A stretch of DNA of 61,809 bases from JABSOG01 sp041583135 (GCA_041583135.1 JBFHGJ010000021.1:1-61809); one strand, 5' to 3'; positions 53,367-61,567 are shown, numbered from the stretch's first letter. A program made the numbers and translations. Notes: generated from the letters alone by a model not told the origin.

Positions 53367-54271
53367 CCTAACTCATATGGCGTTTCTTGATAGACGTAAT
53401 AATTGAGCCAATTGGTAAATAACAAACTGCCGTGACTGCGCCATGAACATAGCGGCGTGTTATCGAGATCATCCTCAGGAAAGTAGTTTTGCGGCAGTTT
53501 CGGTGACTGTCCGGCAGCTAAATCGCGTTGATATTCCTGCGCCAAGGTGTCGGGGTCGTACTCTGGATGCCCGGTCAAAAACACCCGTTTCTTATCTGCG
53601 GTGGCCGCCAAATAGACGCCCGCTTGCTCCGATTGTGCCAGAATATTTAGCCCCTCGACTCGGTGATAGTCCTCCACCGCAATATAGCCATAGCGTGAGT
53701 GCGGCACGGCAAAAACATCATCGAAACCTCGGGTGAGTGGCTCTTTGGCGTCGTTTATCCAGTGGCTATATACCCCGGAGAGCTTTTGCGCTCGCAAATG
53801 ACGGTTAATGCCATAATGATGATAAAACGCAGCATGGGCGGCCCAACAGGAAAACATGGTTGAGGTTACATGGCTATCGGCCCAAGCGAACACTTCACAG
53901 ATCTTATCCCAAAACCAGACTTCACTGTAATCGAGCAAGGCAAGCGGTGCACCGGTGATGATCAGGCCATCAAAACGACGATGTTTGATGTCATCAAACA
54001 CCTGATAAAACGTATCGATATGGGCTTTGGGCGTGTTTTTCGATTCGTTGGCATGAATGCACACAAACTCGATATTGATCTGTAGCGGGGTGTTGGACAG
54101 TTGCCGACAGATCTGAGTTTCGGTGGCGATCTTATTGGGCATTAAATTCAAGATGGCCACTTCCATCGGTCTGATATCTTGAGTCGAGGCTCTGTCTGGC
54201 GACATCACGAAAATATTTTCGTTATCTAAGACCGATAAGGCAGGGAGCTGGGCTGGAATTTTAATGGGCAT
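53363..54271 (-). CDS. metA: Homoserine O-succinyltransferase
   Basis: Transfers succinyl (or acetyl) from CoA to homoserine, the first committed step of methionine synthesis. The 302-residue sequence has the conserved RPMEVAILNLMPNKIATE near 35, the catalytic Cys in STMFSCWAAHAAFYHHYG near 142, and the catalytic-dyad segment VFLTGHPEYD near 230. AAGGAAG lies upstream of the ATG. Its stop overlaps the end of the convergent DUF255 gene by four bases. Four met boxes cover its promoter. Acyl donor preference (succinyl or acetyl) is not certain from motifs alone. Confidence 0.96.
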   Translation of the reverse strand: MPIKIPAQLPALSVLDNENIFVMSPDRASTQDIRPMEVAILNLMPNKIATETQICRQLSNTPLQINIEFVCIHANESKNTPKAHIDTFYQVFDDIKHRRFDGLIITGAPLALLDYSEVWFWDKICEVFAWADSHVTSTMFSCWAAHAAFYHHYGINRHLRAQKLSGVYSHWINDAKEPLTRGFDDVFAVPHSRYGYIAVEDYHRVEGLNILAQSEQAGVYLAATADKKRVFLTGHPEYDPDTLAQEYQRDLAAGQSPKLPQNYFPEDDLDNTPLCSWRSHGSLLFTNWLNYYVYQETPYELG

Positions 54272-54312
54272 CGCGCTTCCTTTTTGCTACTTGAAAGGAC
54301 AAAAGAGGCGCT

Positions 54313-54341
54313 ATTGTTACTGCATTTTAAAGATGTGTCAA
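54313..54341 (-). promoter_or_regulatory. metA promoter
   Basis: On the minus strand, perfect TTGACA (54336-54341), 17-base spacer, AACAAT (54313-54318). The -35 hexamer lies within the first two met boxes, so MetJ binding would block RNA polymerase. Confidence 0.7.
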
Positions 54342-54362
54342 CATCTAGGTGTTTAGATGTCT
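54331..54362 (-). promoter_or_regulatory. MetJ operator: four tandem met boxes
   Basis: Four adjoining 8-mers with exact 8-base period: AGATGTGT (54331), CAACATCT (54339), AGGTGTTT (54347), AGATGTCT (54355). Compared with the AGACGTCT consensus they match at 6, 5, 5 and 7 positions. MetJ with S-adenosylmethionine binds such arrays cooperatively, giving methionine repression of metA. Confidence 0.85.
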
Positions 54363-54586
54363 ATATGGTTGTGGTGGAAAGTTAAAAATAGGGGTAAGCA
54401 AAAGTTGACGCAAGATTGTTGTGCGGATGAAAAAAAGGGGAGGGACAGTGGTTTGGCATAAACGGCAGAGAAAACGCTTTGGAATAGAAGATCATCCCTG
54501 ATCTAACGTGTGGTATATGCAGTCAAACATGATGCAAGCTTTACCCGTTAATCCCATCCAATATATGATTGGTCTGGCCTAGGCCG
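54363..54586. other. Intergenic region between metA control region and the HTH gene
   Basis: No gene found. A small GGCCTAGGCC palindrome (54577-54586) lies at the 3' end of the HTH gene. This is the junction between chromosomal metA and the phage-type block, so an attachment site could lie here, but I see no recognisable duplicated core within the window. Confidence 0.4.
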
Positions 54587-54829
54587 TTATTGGCCGGAGG
54601 CTGCCTTTTCCGCTTGGCGTCGTGCCAAGCGTTTTTGATAAGTGGCATAGGGTCGGTAAATGCCTTCCCAATCGATCTGTCCTTGGGTTTTTTCTATTAT
54701 ATTGAGCGATTGACTCGGTGCGGGGGCACGCTCTAGTCTGCGCCACGAACTGACGGTGCGTTTTTTTACACCAAACAGTTCGGCGGCTACTTCATCAGTC
54801 TGTTTTTGGATAAATACGGCTAGCTCCAT
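54587..54829 (-). CDS. Small helix-turn-helix regulator, Cro/YdaS-like
   Basis: An 80-residue protein whose DEVAAELFGVKKRTVSSWRR segment (residues about 12-31) fits a helix-turn-helix, followed by NIIEKTQGQIDWEGIYRPY, typical of small phage and plasmid regulators where the residue pattern after the helix contacts the partner subunit. The C-terminus is basic. A ribosome site (AGGAAAAG) precedes the ATG. The LexA-controlled promoter about 170 bases upstream on the same strand would transcribe it. It occupies the place of ogr after gene D in P2-like phages but is not a zinc-finger Ogr. Confidence 0.78.
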   Translation of the reverse strand: MELAVFIQKQTDEVAAELFGVKKRTVSSWRRLERAPAPSQSLNIIEKTQGQIDWEGIYRPYATYQKRLARRQAEKAASGQ

Positions 54830-54991
54830 TATCTTTTCCTATAAATTTGTTGAAAGGTTTAAAACCTCGACATTTCCTTTCTGACACTGCGATTTTTACA
54901 TCCATGGGTTGTTCATACACTTCGACTGAACTGCATGAAGGACGCTCTAAATTAATAGTTATGCTAGGCGAGTTTAAACTCCTTATTTTTT

Positions 54992-55037
54992 TACTGTGTA
55001 TATGTACAGTATAGCATATTAAAAAAGACATAGACAA
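54992..55037 (-). promoter_or_regulatory. LexA (SOS) box overlapping a promoter
   Basis: TACTGTGTATATGTACAGTA (54992-55011) has the full CTGT-N8-ACAG LexA core with matching TA flanks. On the minus strand TTGTCT (55032-55037), 18-base spacer and TATACT (55008-55013) form a good sigma70 promoter whose -10 overlaps the box. DNA damage should therefore induce transcription toward the HTH gene at 54829. The remaining 54830-54991 leader is AT-rich and has no convincing gene. Confidence 0.8.
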
Positions 55038-55097
55038 AATTTAAAACCCATGAAAATCAATGTTTTATAAATTAAATTCTGCCCGGTTAAATTGACA

Positions 55098-56156
55098 TTA
55101 TTGTGTGGCTTTTTCTCCTTCAATGTGGCTGATAAAACCTTGAGAATCGATACGATGATGCACCTTTGTCAGGCACCAGCGGCCATCTACTGCAAGGCTT
55201 GGTAACGTGCCTTTTTGACTACCATTTGCGTCTCTAACCTTAGTAATTTCGACCATGCCTCCGGCAAATAGTTCAGGCTTACCGATAGTGGTTGCACGCA
55301 GGGTGAAAGCACATCGCTTGAAGTCGTTGAGCCTTGCCTGGGCTGCTTGTGTAGCCGTTTGTTCATCGGCCAATGTATGGGTTAAATTAAACTGCGGTGT
55401 GCCTGAACCTACACTGACTGAAAGCCTTTGTGCTGTGTTCCAGTCGTAATAGTGAGCCTTGCAGCTTTGATAGTGCGGATGCCCGCTGCCAAGCATCTGC
55501 CACTGCATCAACTGAGTGCGAGTCAATTGATGAACTGGCAAGTCTTGTCCGGTTCGACTGCGACCATTGCTGCGTGGCATAAAGATAAGGTAGTCTTCGA
55601 CGACCTTAAAGGTGGCATCATAGGTGCCAGCCAAACGAGACAACAGCTGCATATCGCTCTCGCTCTGTTCAATTTGCGGCAATGTCACTTGACCCAGTTC
55701 AGGGTTGACTCGGCTTTGAAGACCATATTCTGCGGCAATTTGATCAATCAAAGACTGCAACGTCAGCGGCTGCTCTTGGGGTGATTGCCAGCTGTAATAT
55801 TTTGGCGCCTTAAACTGTTTAGACATCATCAGCTTATTGGCATAAATCGTTAGGGTATCGCGTGCGCCGCTAAGACAATACTCGGCGATCTCGTATTCAC
55901 CATGGTCAACAAGTGACGGTGAAGGGGGGTTTCCATCATTACCTTGCTCCTGCTTGTAGCCCAGTGTTACGCGTATTTTATGACCAATATCTGGCAGTTG
56001 TAGTTGATAATCGATATGATCATCCAACACCAAGATCAGTTGATCCGATTGCATGCCAGCATATTCAATGACATCAATCGATGAGATACGCTCGTTTAGC
56101 GCTTCAGTTATGTCTCGACTTGGGGTCGAGAGTGTAAAATCGGGTATATATTGCAT
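55098..56156 (-). CDS. D: Phage late-control gene D-like tail protein (gpD)
   Basis: A 352-residue homologue of P2 gpD / VgrG-type baseplate hub proteins, which form the spike-bearing hub of contractile tails. It has the beta-rich start FTLSTPSRDITEALNERISS, a central HVGYKQ-type OB region (IRVTLGYKQEQG), LQSLIDQIAAEYGLQSRVNP near 140, and MQLLSRLAGTYDATFKVVED near 190, all family features. It ends with ITKV...GRWCLTKVHHRIDSQGF. Unlike in P2, it is separated from upstream tail genes by 256 bases containing a terminator, so it probably has its own promoter. Confidence 0.9.
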   Translation of the reverse strand: MQYIPDFTLSTPSRDITEALNERISSIDVIEYAGMQSDQLILVLDDHIDYQLQLPDIGHKIRVTLGYKQEQGNDGNPPSPSLVDHGEYEIAEYCLSGARDTLTIYANKLMMSKQFKAPKYYSWQSPQEQPLTLQSLIDQIAAEYGLQSRVNPELGQVTLPQIEQSESDMQLLSRLAGTYDATFKVVEDYLIFMPRSNGRSRTGQDLPVHQLTRTQLMQWQMLGSGHPHYQSCKAHYYDWNTAQRLSVSVGSGTPQFNLTHTLADEQTATQAAQARLNDFKRCAFTLRATTIGKPELFAGGMVEITKVRDANGSQKGTLPSLAVDGRWCLTKVHHRIDSQGFISHIEGEKATQ

Positions 56157-56412
56157 GTTAGATACTCTTCATTATCGGCAATTACGCGAAACTGTTTAAC
56201 TGTTTTTTCACTGATTCACGATGAACGGTTCATAATTGACGATTAGCGGTTAATCCTTTTATTCAAAACCTTCATTTGTTTCCGTTTCTGCCCGTGAACC
56301 CTTGTGTACAGCGGGATTGACGGTTTATTACAAACGTAAAAGGCCGGGGCAAATGCCCCGGCCTTTTATGGTTTTTATCGATTTAAGCCGGTGGCTTAGT
56401 CGTTGTAGAGGG
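56157..56412. other. Gap between tail genes X and D
   Basis: A 256-base non-coding stretch inside an otherwise overlapping tail operon. It contains the terminator at 56338-56367 and a 13-base palindrome ATGAACGGTTCAT (56221-56233) that could be an operator for gene D. I found no clear promoter hexamers. Confidence 0.5.
56338..56367 (-). terminator. Strong bidirectional terminator between X and D
   Basis: AAAAGGCCGGGGC / GCCCCGGCCTTTT, a 13-bp perfect stem with an AAAT loop, giving a T-run on either strand. It should stop most transcription from the tail operon before gene D. Confidence 0.85.
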
Positions 56413-56625
56413 CTAATCCCACAGTTTCAGCGTGGCACTTTCTACCTTGCGGGTCAGTTGAGGCAGGTTGATTAGAATATTTTCAGGATAAACCGGACCT
56501 AAGGCGGCAAGCCCCGGGTTATATTCCAAAACCTGCTCTACCGCCCCGGATTGCTGACCGTAGTGGATATAGCAGATGTAATCTAAGGTATCGCCATCAC
56601 GGGTGCGATAGGTGGCATAACTCAT
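56413..56625 (-). CDS. X: Phage tail protein X-like (LysM-like)
   Basis: A 70-residue protein matching the P2 gpX group: it begins YRTRDGDTLDYICYIHYG and continues with VLEYNPGLAALGPVYPENI and INLP, the LysM-like fold that binds at the tail end. It is needed for tail completion in P2-like phages. Its ATG overlaps the U stop by four bases (ATGA), so it is translationally coupled to U. The terminator at 56338 lies 46 bases after its stop. Confidence 0.88.
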   Translation of the reverse strand: MSYATYRTRDGDTLDYICYIHYGQQSGAVEQVLEYNPGLAALGPVYPENILINLPQLTRKVESATLKLWD

Positions 56626-57065
56626 GACAGACTCCCGTTAGTAAATGACTTTAACTGCATGGTAAAGTGGATCTCTCGAGGATTACCGTCTGGTAAGAAC
56701 AAGGTGCGTTCTTCGCTGATAGACAAAATGCACCATAGCCCCAAAATGCGACCGACATTGGCTTTTTCTCCTTTGGATTTAACATAGCAAAGTTGCAACA
56801 TCTTGCCCTCGGATGCGACTTGCCGCATTTCGTCCACTTGACCCAATCCATTGGCGACAACCTGTGGATAAATCACGCCATTGATGGTTAAACTGCGCTC
56901 ACCTGGTCCTACATATTGCATCAAAGGTGGTGAGCCGGTAGTCGGCGCATCTTTGGGGATCCAGCGATAGGTTGATTCGTAGGCCAGCTTTTCAAACGCT
57001 GCGGTGCCGACCGAGAACTGGTAGCTACCCAACTGCATCATATGGGTGTCTTTTGGTAAGTTCAT
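56622..57065 (-). CDS. U: Phage tail protein U-like (gpU)
   Basis: A 147-residue protein of the P2 gpU family, a tail component added with X and D near the tail tip. Characteristic segments are MMQLGSYQFSVGTAAFEKL near the start, GERSLTINGVIYPQ near residue 58 and WCILSISEERTLFLPDG near 110. The start ATG 57065 shares one base with the tape-measure stop (TGATG). An internal ATG pair at residue 9 is an alternative start. Confidence 0.88.
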   Translation of the reverse strand: MNLPKDTHMMQLGSYQFSVGTAAFEKLAYESTYRWIPKDAPTTGSPPLMQYVGPGERSLTINGVIYPQVVANGLGQVDEMRQVASEGKMLQLCYVKSKGEKANVGRILGLWCILSISEERTLFLPDGNPREIHFTMQLKSFTNGSLS

Positions 57066-60000
57066 CAGGCTACCTCATCGAGATAATTAAATCGTTTGTT
57101 GCGCATCGCTTGCTGCTCCTTCTGTTCCAATTGGTTACTCACTTCTTCGGCAATCGCACGGGCATCCATACCCTCTTTGGCGTTGACTGTGATGTTGTTG
57201 GTGACATTGACCTGAGCGGGTTGGGTTGTGGCCTTGTCACTGCCTTGGTCTGCCTTTGACAGGGCTGCGACCTTCCCTTGCGCGGGGGACTCCAGTGCTT
57301 TTTCGCCTAATTGCGCTGCATTGGCTGCCTGTGGCTCAGGTTTATCATCCGCAAACAAGTCTGAGGCGAAATCCATTACCGACATGACGGCGCCAACACC
57401 TGGTAGCGCAGTGCCTAGCATATCCAATGCCGATGTGTTGGCGGCAGTTGGGCCTTGCTCGGGCTGGTCTGGCTCGGTCAATGCTTGGCCGACCTGTTCA
57501 CCTAAGGATTCACCGGCAAACGAGCCGACAACGCCGCCGATCAATCCACCGATGGCAGTGCCAAACACTGGAATGACCGACCCGATGGCAGCGCCCGCAG
57601 CCGCGCCCGCCAAGGCACCGCCAGTCCCCCCGGCACTGGTCGCCAACTGCTGGGTTTTTTCAGCACCAGTTAAGCTGTCATCGGTAATGGTCGAGAACAT
57701 ATCCAACGCACCAAGCGCCGCGGTTAGTGGTGCAGCTGCGCGACCGAGCAACTTACCAGCAGGGTTTTTCATCCACTTACCCAAAGACTGGTTTTTTGCC
57801 GATGATTTTGAGCGACCCTTGTTGCGAGATTTTTCTTTGCGTCTATCCTGACGTGAATCTTTGTCTTCCAGGTCGCTTGCCGAGCGCCCATCGTCTGCGC
57901 GGTTTGACTGCTGGCGCTTGGTCGATTTGCCTGAGCGACGTCTGGCTTTTTTGCCTTTACGTTTGCCTTTCCCTTTGCGTTTGGACTTCTTGTCCTCTTG
58001 CTCAGGCAAGTCTTGTTCAAATACGCTGTCAAACAGCCCGTCCATCGATTCAAAGGCGTCGGCGGCACCGTCAAAACCGAAACTGCGCAGCAGTTCTGGC
58101 GCAGCATCTTTTAGGCTTGAGATATCGCCATCAAGCACTTGTTTGACATTGATTTTTTCAAAAGTCCCGGAGAGGTCTTCGACAACACCGCCTGCTTCTT
58201 CAAAGCCAAAGCTACGCAGTAAATCCGGCGCCGCTTTGGTCAGTGATGACATATCACCGTCGAGCACTTGTTTGAAATCAACCTGCTCAAAGGCATTGCT
58301 GGTCTGTTCAAACACATCACCGGCTTCATTCAAACCAAAGCTACGCAGTAAATCCGGCGCCGCTTTGGTCAGTGATGACATATCACCGTCGAGCACTTGT
58401 TTGAAGTTAACCTGCTCTAGCGCGCCGGTGGTCTGTTCAAACACATCTCCGGCTTCATTCAAACCAAAGCTGCGCAGTAAATCCGGCGCCGCTTTGGTCA
58501 GTGATGACATATCACCGTCGAGCACTTGTTTGAAATCAACCTGCTCAAAGGCGCCGCTGGTTTGTTCAAACACATCTCCGGCTTCATTCAAACCGAAGCT
58601 GCGCAGTAAATCCGGCGCCGCTTTGGTCAGTGATGACATATCACCGTCGAGCACTTGTTTGAAGTTAACCTGCTCTAGCGCGCCGCTGGTCTGTTCAAAC
58701 ACATCTCCGGCTTCATTCAAACCAAAGCTGCGCAATAAATCTGGTGCGGCTTTGGTCAGCGATGACATATCACCGTCGAGCACTTGTTTGAAGTTAACCT
58801 GCTCTAACGCGCCGCTGGTCTGTTCAAATACATCACCGGCTTCATTCAAACCAAAGCTTCGCAATAAACCTGGTGCGGCTTTGGTGAGTGATGACATATC
58901 ACCGTCAAGCACTTGCTTGAAGTTAACCTGCTCTAGCGCGCCGCTGGTCTGTTCAAACACATCTCCGGCTTCATTCAAACCAATACTTCGCAATAAATCT
59001 GGTGCGGCTTTGGTGAGCGATGACATATCACCGTCGAGCACTTGTTTGAAGTTAACCTGCTCTAGCGCGCCGCTGGTTTTTTCAAATACATCACCGGCTT
59101 CATTCAAACCAAAGCTGCGCAGTAAGTCTGGTGCAGCTTTGGTGAGTGAACTCAAATCGCCATCAAGCACTTGCTTGAAGTCAACCTGCTCTAGCGCGCC
59201 GCTGGTTTTTTCAAATACATCACCGGCTTCATTCAGACCAAAGCTGCGCAGTAAGTCTGGTGCGGCTTTGGTGAGTGACGATAAATCGCCATCAAGCACT
59301 TGCTTGAAGTTAACCTGCTCTAGCGCGCCGCTGGTTTGTTCAAACACATCACCAGCTTCATTCAAACCAAAGCTGCGCAGTAAGTCTGGTGCGGCTTTAG
59401 TAAGTGATGATAAGTCGCCATCAAGCACTTGCTTGAAGTTAACTTGTTCCAGCGCGCTGCCTGCTTTATCGAAGACATCTGCCGCTTCATTGAGACCGAA
59501 GCTGCGCAGTAGATTCGGCGCGGCTTTAGTCAAAGATGACAGGTCTCCGTCAAGCACTTGTTTGAAGTTGACATGGGCCAATAGGCCGCTAACCTTAGAC
59601 AGTTCATCGCCAGCCTCATTTAAGCCGAAACTTCGTAGTAGGTCTGGCGCCGCCTTAGTTAGGGTTGATAAATCGCCATCGAGCACTTGCTTAAAGTTTA
59701 CTTGCGCCAAGGCCGTGGTGGCATTTGCCAGCACATCGGCACTTTGTTCAAGCTCAAAACTGCGTAGTAGTTCAGGTGCGGCTTTGGTGAGTGAACTCAA
59801 GTCGCCATCGAGCACTTGCTTGAAGTTAACTTTTTCTAACGCGCCACCGGCTTTGGCAAAGACATCGGCGCTTTGATTGAGTTCAAAGCTGCGCAGCAGT
59901 TCGGGGGCGGCACGCAACAGGCTGGATAAATCACCTTCAAGCACTTGCTTGAGATTGACCTGCTCGATGGCGCTGGTGAATTTTTCAAATACTGCGGCGC

Positions 60001-61054
60001 TTTGTTCAAGCTCAAGGCTGCGCAATAGCTCGGGCGCAGTCGCGGTAAATGACCTCAAGTCGCCCTCAAGTACGTCCTTTACATTGACCTTAGCTATGGC
60101 GTTGGCGCTTTGAGTCATGACGCTATTCGCGTCATTTAGTGCCAAAGCGCGAATGAGTGCTGGCGCCGATTGGGTAAGGCTCGACAGATCGCCATTGAGC
60201 ACCTGCTTGATATTGACCTGACTAATGGCGTCGGCGTGAGATTGGATAAGTTCAGCGGCGTCATTGAGTTCAAAGGTGCGCAACAATTCAGGGGCCGCTT
60301 TGGTCAGTTGTGATAGGTCGCCTTTGAGCACTTGGGCAATATCAATTTGACTGACTTGCTCTGTGACCTTATTTAGTACCGCCGCACTTTGGTTGAGTTC
60401 AAAGCTTTTCAGTAGCTTTGGCGCCGCTTCGCTGAGCTTTGATAGGTCAGCTTCAAGCACTTGTTTGCCATCGAGTTGGGCGATGGTATCGGCAACTAGA
60501 GCGACTTTTTGAGCAGGCTCTGCCAAGGGCAAGGCTTTGATAAGTGCCGGCGCGGCTTGTGAAATTTGCGCAAGTGGTGTGCCGAGCAATTGTGGTAAGT
60601 TTACCTTAGCTGCATCATTGCTTGATTGCTCTACCAGCTTTGCGGCGTCGTTTAGCTCTAAGCTGTTTAGCAGTGCCGGGGCGGCGCTGGCCAATGAGCT
60701 TAGGTCACCTTCGAGCAATTGTTTAAAGTCTAATTGCGCGAAGGCTTGAGTAATTTGTTCTACCGTTTGTTTTGATTGAGGCAGTGTAAAAGCCTGCATC
60801 AGTTGTGGTATGGCGTCGCCAAGTGAGGCAGTTTCGCCTTGTGCCAACTCTGGTAGATTGAGTTTGGTCAGCGACTCGGCTGCCAGTGCCATGTTAGGCG
60901 AGTTTTGTTTAAAGGCCAGGCGAGAAATGCCATCGAGCAGCTCTGTCCAATAGGGCGGCGCCTCTAACTGCTGTTCGCTAGGCGCTTCCAGCGCCACAAC
61001 TTCACGCACCGTAATGCGTTTTGGTTGCTCATTGTTCAAATCATTTTCATTCAT
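57065..61054 (-). CDS. T: Phage tail tape-measure protein with 43-residue repeats (gpT)
   Basis: A 1329-residue tape-measure protein, identified by position between E/E' and U and by its build. Residues about 60-1020 are some 22 copies of a 43-residue unit (consensus FKQVLDGDLSSLTKAAPDLL, RSFGLNEAGDVFEQTSGALE, QV). Copies in the middle are nearly identical and those at the edges have diverged. A very basic Lys/Arg segment follows (about 1035-1110, starting EDKKSKRKGKGKRKGK). Then comes a hydrophobic glycine-rich stretch (ALAGAAAGAAIGSVIPVFG). P2 gpT has about 815 residues, so this one is long. Tape length sets tail length, so copy number may tune it. AGGATGAG precedes the ATG. Confidence 0.88.
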   Translation of the reverse strand: MNENDLNNEQPKRITVREVVALEAPSEQQLEAPPYWTELLDGISRLAFKQNSPNMALAAESLTKLNLPELAQGETASLGDAIPQLMQAFTLPQSKQTVEQITQAFAQLDFKQLLEGDLSSLASAAPALLNSLELNDAAKLVEQSSNDAAKVNLPQLLGTPLAQISQAAPALIKALPLAEPAQKVALVADTIAQLDGKQVLEADLSKLSEAAPKLLKSFELNQSAAVLNKVTEQVSQIDIAQVLKGDLSQLTKAAPELLRTFELNDAAELIQSHADAISQVNIKQVLNGDLSSLTQSAPALIRALALNDANSVMTQSANAIAKVNVKDVLEGDLRSFTATAPELLRSLELEQSAAVFEKFTSAIEQVNLKQVLEGDLSSLLRAAPELLRSFELNQSADVFAKAGGALEKVNFKQVLDGDLSSLTKAAPELLRSFELEQSADVLANATTALAQVNFKQVLDGDLSTLTKAAPDLLRSFGLNEAGDELSKVSGLLAHVNFKQVLDGDLSSLTKAAPNLLRSFGLNEAADVFDKAGSALEQVNFKQVLDGDLSSLTKAAPDLLRSFGLNEAGDVFEQTSGALEQVNFKQVLDGDLSSLTKAAPDLLRSFGLNEAGDVFEKTSGALEQVDFKQVLDGDLSSLTKAAPDLLRSFGLNEAGDVFEKTSGALEQVNFKQVLDGDMSSLTKAAPDLLRSIGLNEAGDVFEQTSGALEQVNFKQVLDGDMSSLTKAAPGLLRSFGLNEAGDVFEQTSGALEQVNFKQVLDGDMSSLTKAAPDLLRSFGLNEAGDVFEQTSGALEQVNFKQVLDGDMSSLTKAAPDLLRSFGLNEAGDVFEQTSGAFEQVDFKQVLDGDMSSLTKAAPDLLRSFGLNEAGDVFEQTTGALEQVNFKQVLDGDMSSLTKAAPDLLRSFGLNEAGDVFEQTSNAFEQVDFKQVLDGDMSSLTKAAPDLLRSFGFEEAGGVVEDLSGTFEKINVKQVLDGDISSLKDAAPELLRSFGFDGAADAFESMDGLFDSVFEQDLPEQEDKKSKRKGKGKRKGKKARRRSGKSTKRQQSNRADDGRSASDLEDKDSRQDRRKEKSRNKGRSKSSAKNQSLGKWMKNPAGKLLGRAAAPLTAALGALDMFSTITDDSLTGAEKTQQLATSAGGTGGALAGAAAGAAIGSVIPVFGTAIGGLIGGVVGSFAGESLGEQVGQALTEPDQPEQGPTAANTSALDMLGTALPGVGAVMSVMDFASDLFADDKPEPQAANAAQLGEKALESPAQGKVAALSKADQGSDKATTQPAQVNVTNNITVNAKEGMDARAIAEEVSNQLEQKEQQAMRNKRFNYLDEVA
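58045..60870 (-). repeat. Array of about 22 tandem 129-bp coding repeats
   Basis: Direct repeats with a 129-base period inside the tape-measure gene. The most alike copies lie between about 58170 and 59470, where units such as the one containing TTCATTCAAACCAAAGCT recur at 129-base steps. The outer copies keep only the AAPxLLRSF core. Such arrays change copy number easily by slippage or recombination. Confidence 0.92.
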
Positions 61055-61089
61055 TTACTCATCCTGAATTTTAAAGAAAAGACAAAGCA

Positions 61090-61212
61090 TCAAACTTCGA
61101 TGCTCTGCTTATGCGCCAACGCAGCGTCAAACCAGTCGGTGAGTTCCTCTTCCGTGAGGTCGGACAGTTCCTTTAGGCCCCAGCCTGTGTAGCGGGATAG
61201 GGCTATCACCAT
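61090..61212 (-). CDS. E': Small tail-assembly protein E'-like (GpE family)
   Basis: A 40-residue open frame too short for usual gene callers. It reads M-V-I-A-L-S-R-Y then GWGLKELSDLTEEELTDWF and ends HKQSIEV, with the W-xx-L-xEL-xx-L-xxEEL-xxW pattern of P2 gpE'. It lies in the -1 frame relative to E, and that frame is open upstream through the end of E (to 61278), so it may be made chiefly as an E-E' frameshift fusion that chaperones the tape measure. An ATG at 61212 also exists. Confidence 0.78.
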   Translation of the reverse strand: MVIALSRYTGWGLKELSDLTEEELTDWFDAALAHKQSIEV

Positions 61213-61217
61213 ACTTC

Positions 61218-61478
61218 TTAAGCTGCGGGGCGAGTACCGAGAAAAAGCGCCAGCTTCTCCCTTAATTTGATAAAGTCAGACCAATCCAATTCTTCGATCA
61301 CCTCTGGTGCGACTTCACACAAGCTGGAGAAGTAGTGGATCTCAGAATCGGACTGGTGCATATCGGCTCTGTCTACCATCAAACGGTCTTTAACCTTGGG
61401 ACGACGCATGGATAAAACGGTGTACTCATAACCATCGACATTGATTGGATAAGTCAGATTGATTTGCTCTTTGTACAT
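61218..61478 (-). CDS. E: Phage tail assembly protein E-like (gpE)
   Basis: An 86-residue tail-assembly chaperone of the P2 gpE type: polar N-terminal strand region (INLTYPINVDGYEYTVLSMR), then helices (EVAPEVIEELDWSDFIKLRE). AGGAGT lies seven bases before the ATG. In P2 the E message shifts -1 near its end to make E-E'. Here the codons GCG CTT TTT CTC (around 61237-61248) offer a T-run for slippage, although it is not the canonical T TTT TTG heptamer. Immediately upstream, where the tube gene FII would be, lies a repeat element. Confidence 0.82.
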   Translation of the reverse strand: MYKEQINLTYPINVDGYEYTVLSMRRPKVKDRLMVDRADMHQSDSEIHYFSSLCEVAPEVIEELDWSDFIKLREKLALFLGTRPAA

Positions 61479-61511
61479 TGTGTACTCCTAATAAGTTCGT
61501 TTGATGCCTAG

Positions 61512-61567
61512 ATGCCTAGGCGTTAACTGTTGTCACTGAATTTATAGCGAGAAGCTCGCCTAGGCAT
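61512..61567. repeat. Inverted repeat upstream of E
   Basis: ATGCCTAGGCG (61512-61522) and CGCCTAGGCAT (61557-61567) are perfect 11-bp inverted arms, each containing a CCTAGG palindrome, 34 bases apart. They lie just upstream of gene E on its 5' side and next to a GCGGC/GCCGC hairpin (61572-61584). Confidence 0.75.

Noticed and set aside
54363..54586. Prophage attachment site next to metA
   Set aside because: No integrase, no tRNA and no duplicated core can be shown within the window.
54795..55037. 80-residue minus-strand frame upstream of the HTH gene
   Set aside because: It spans the LexA box and promoter and overlaps the HTH start. The possible internal start near 54906 has no ribosome site and the peptide has no recognisable features.
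57861..59876. 671-residue open frame on the plus strand opposite the tape-measure repeats
   Set aside because: It is the antisense of the tandem repeats and stays open only because the 129-bp unit is a multiple of three. No ribosome site, and the sense strand has all the family and operon evidence.
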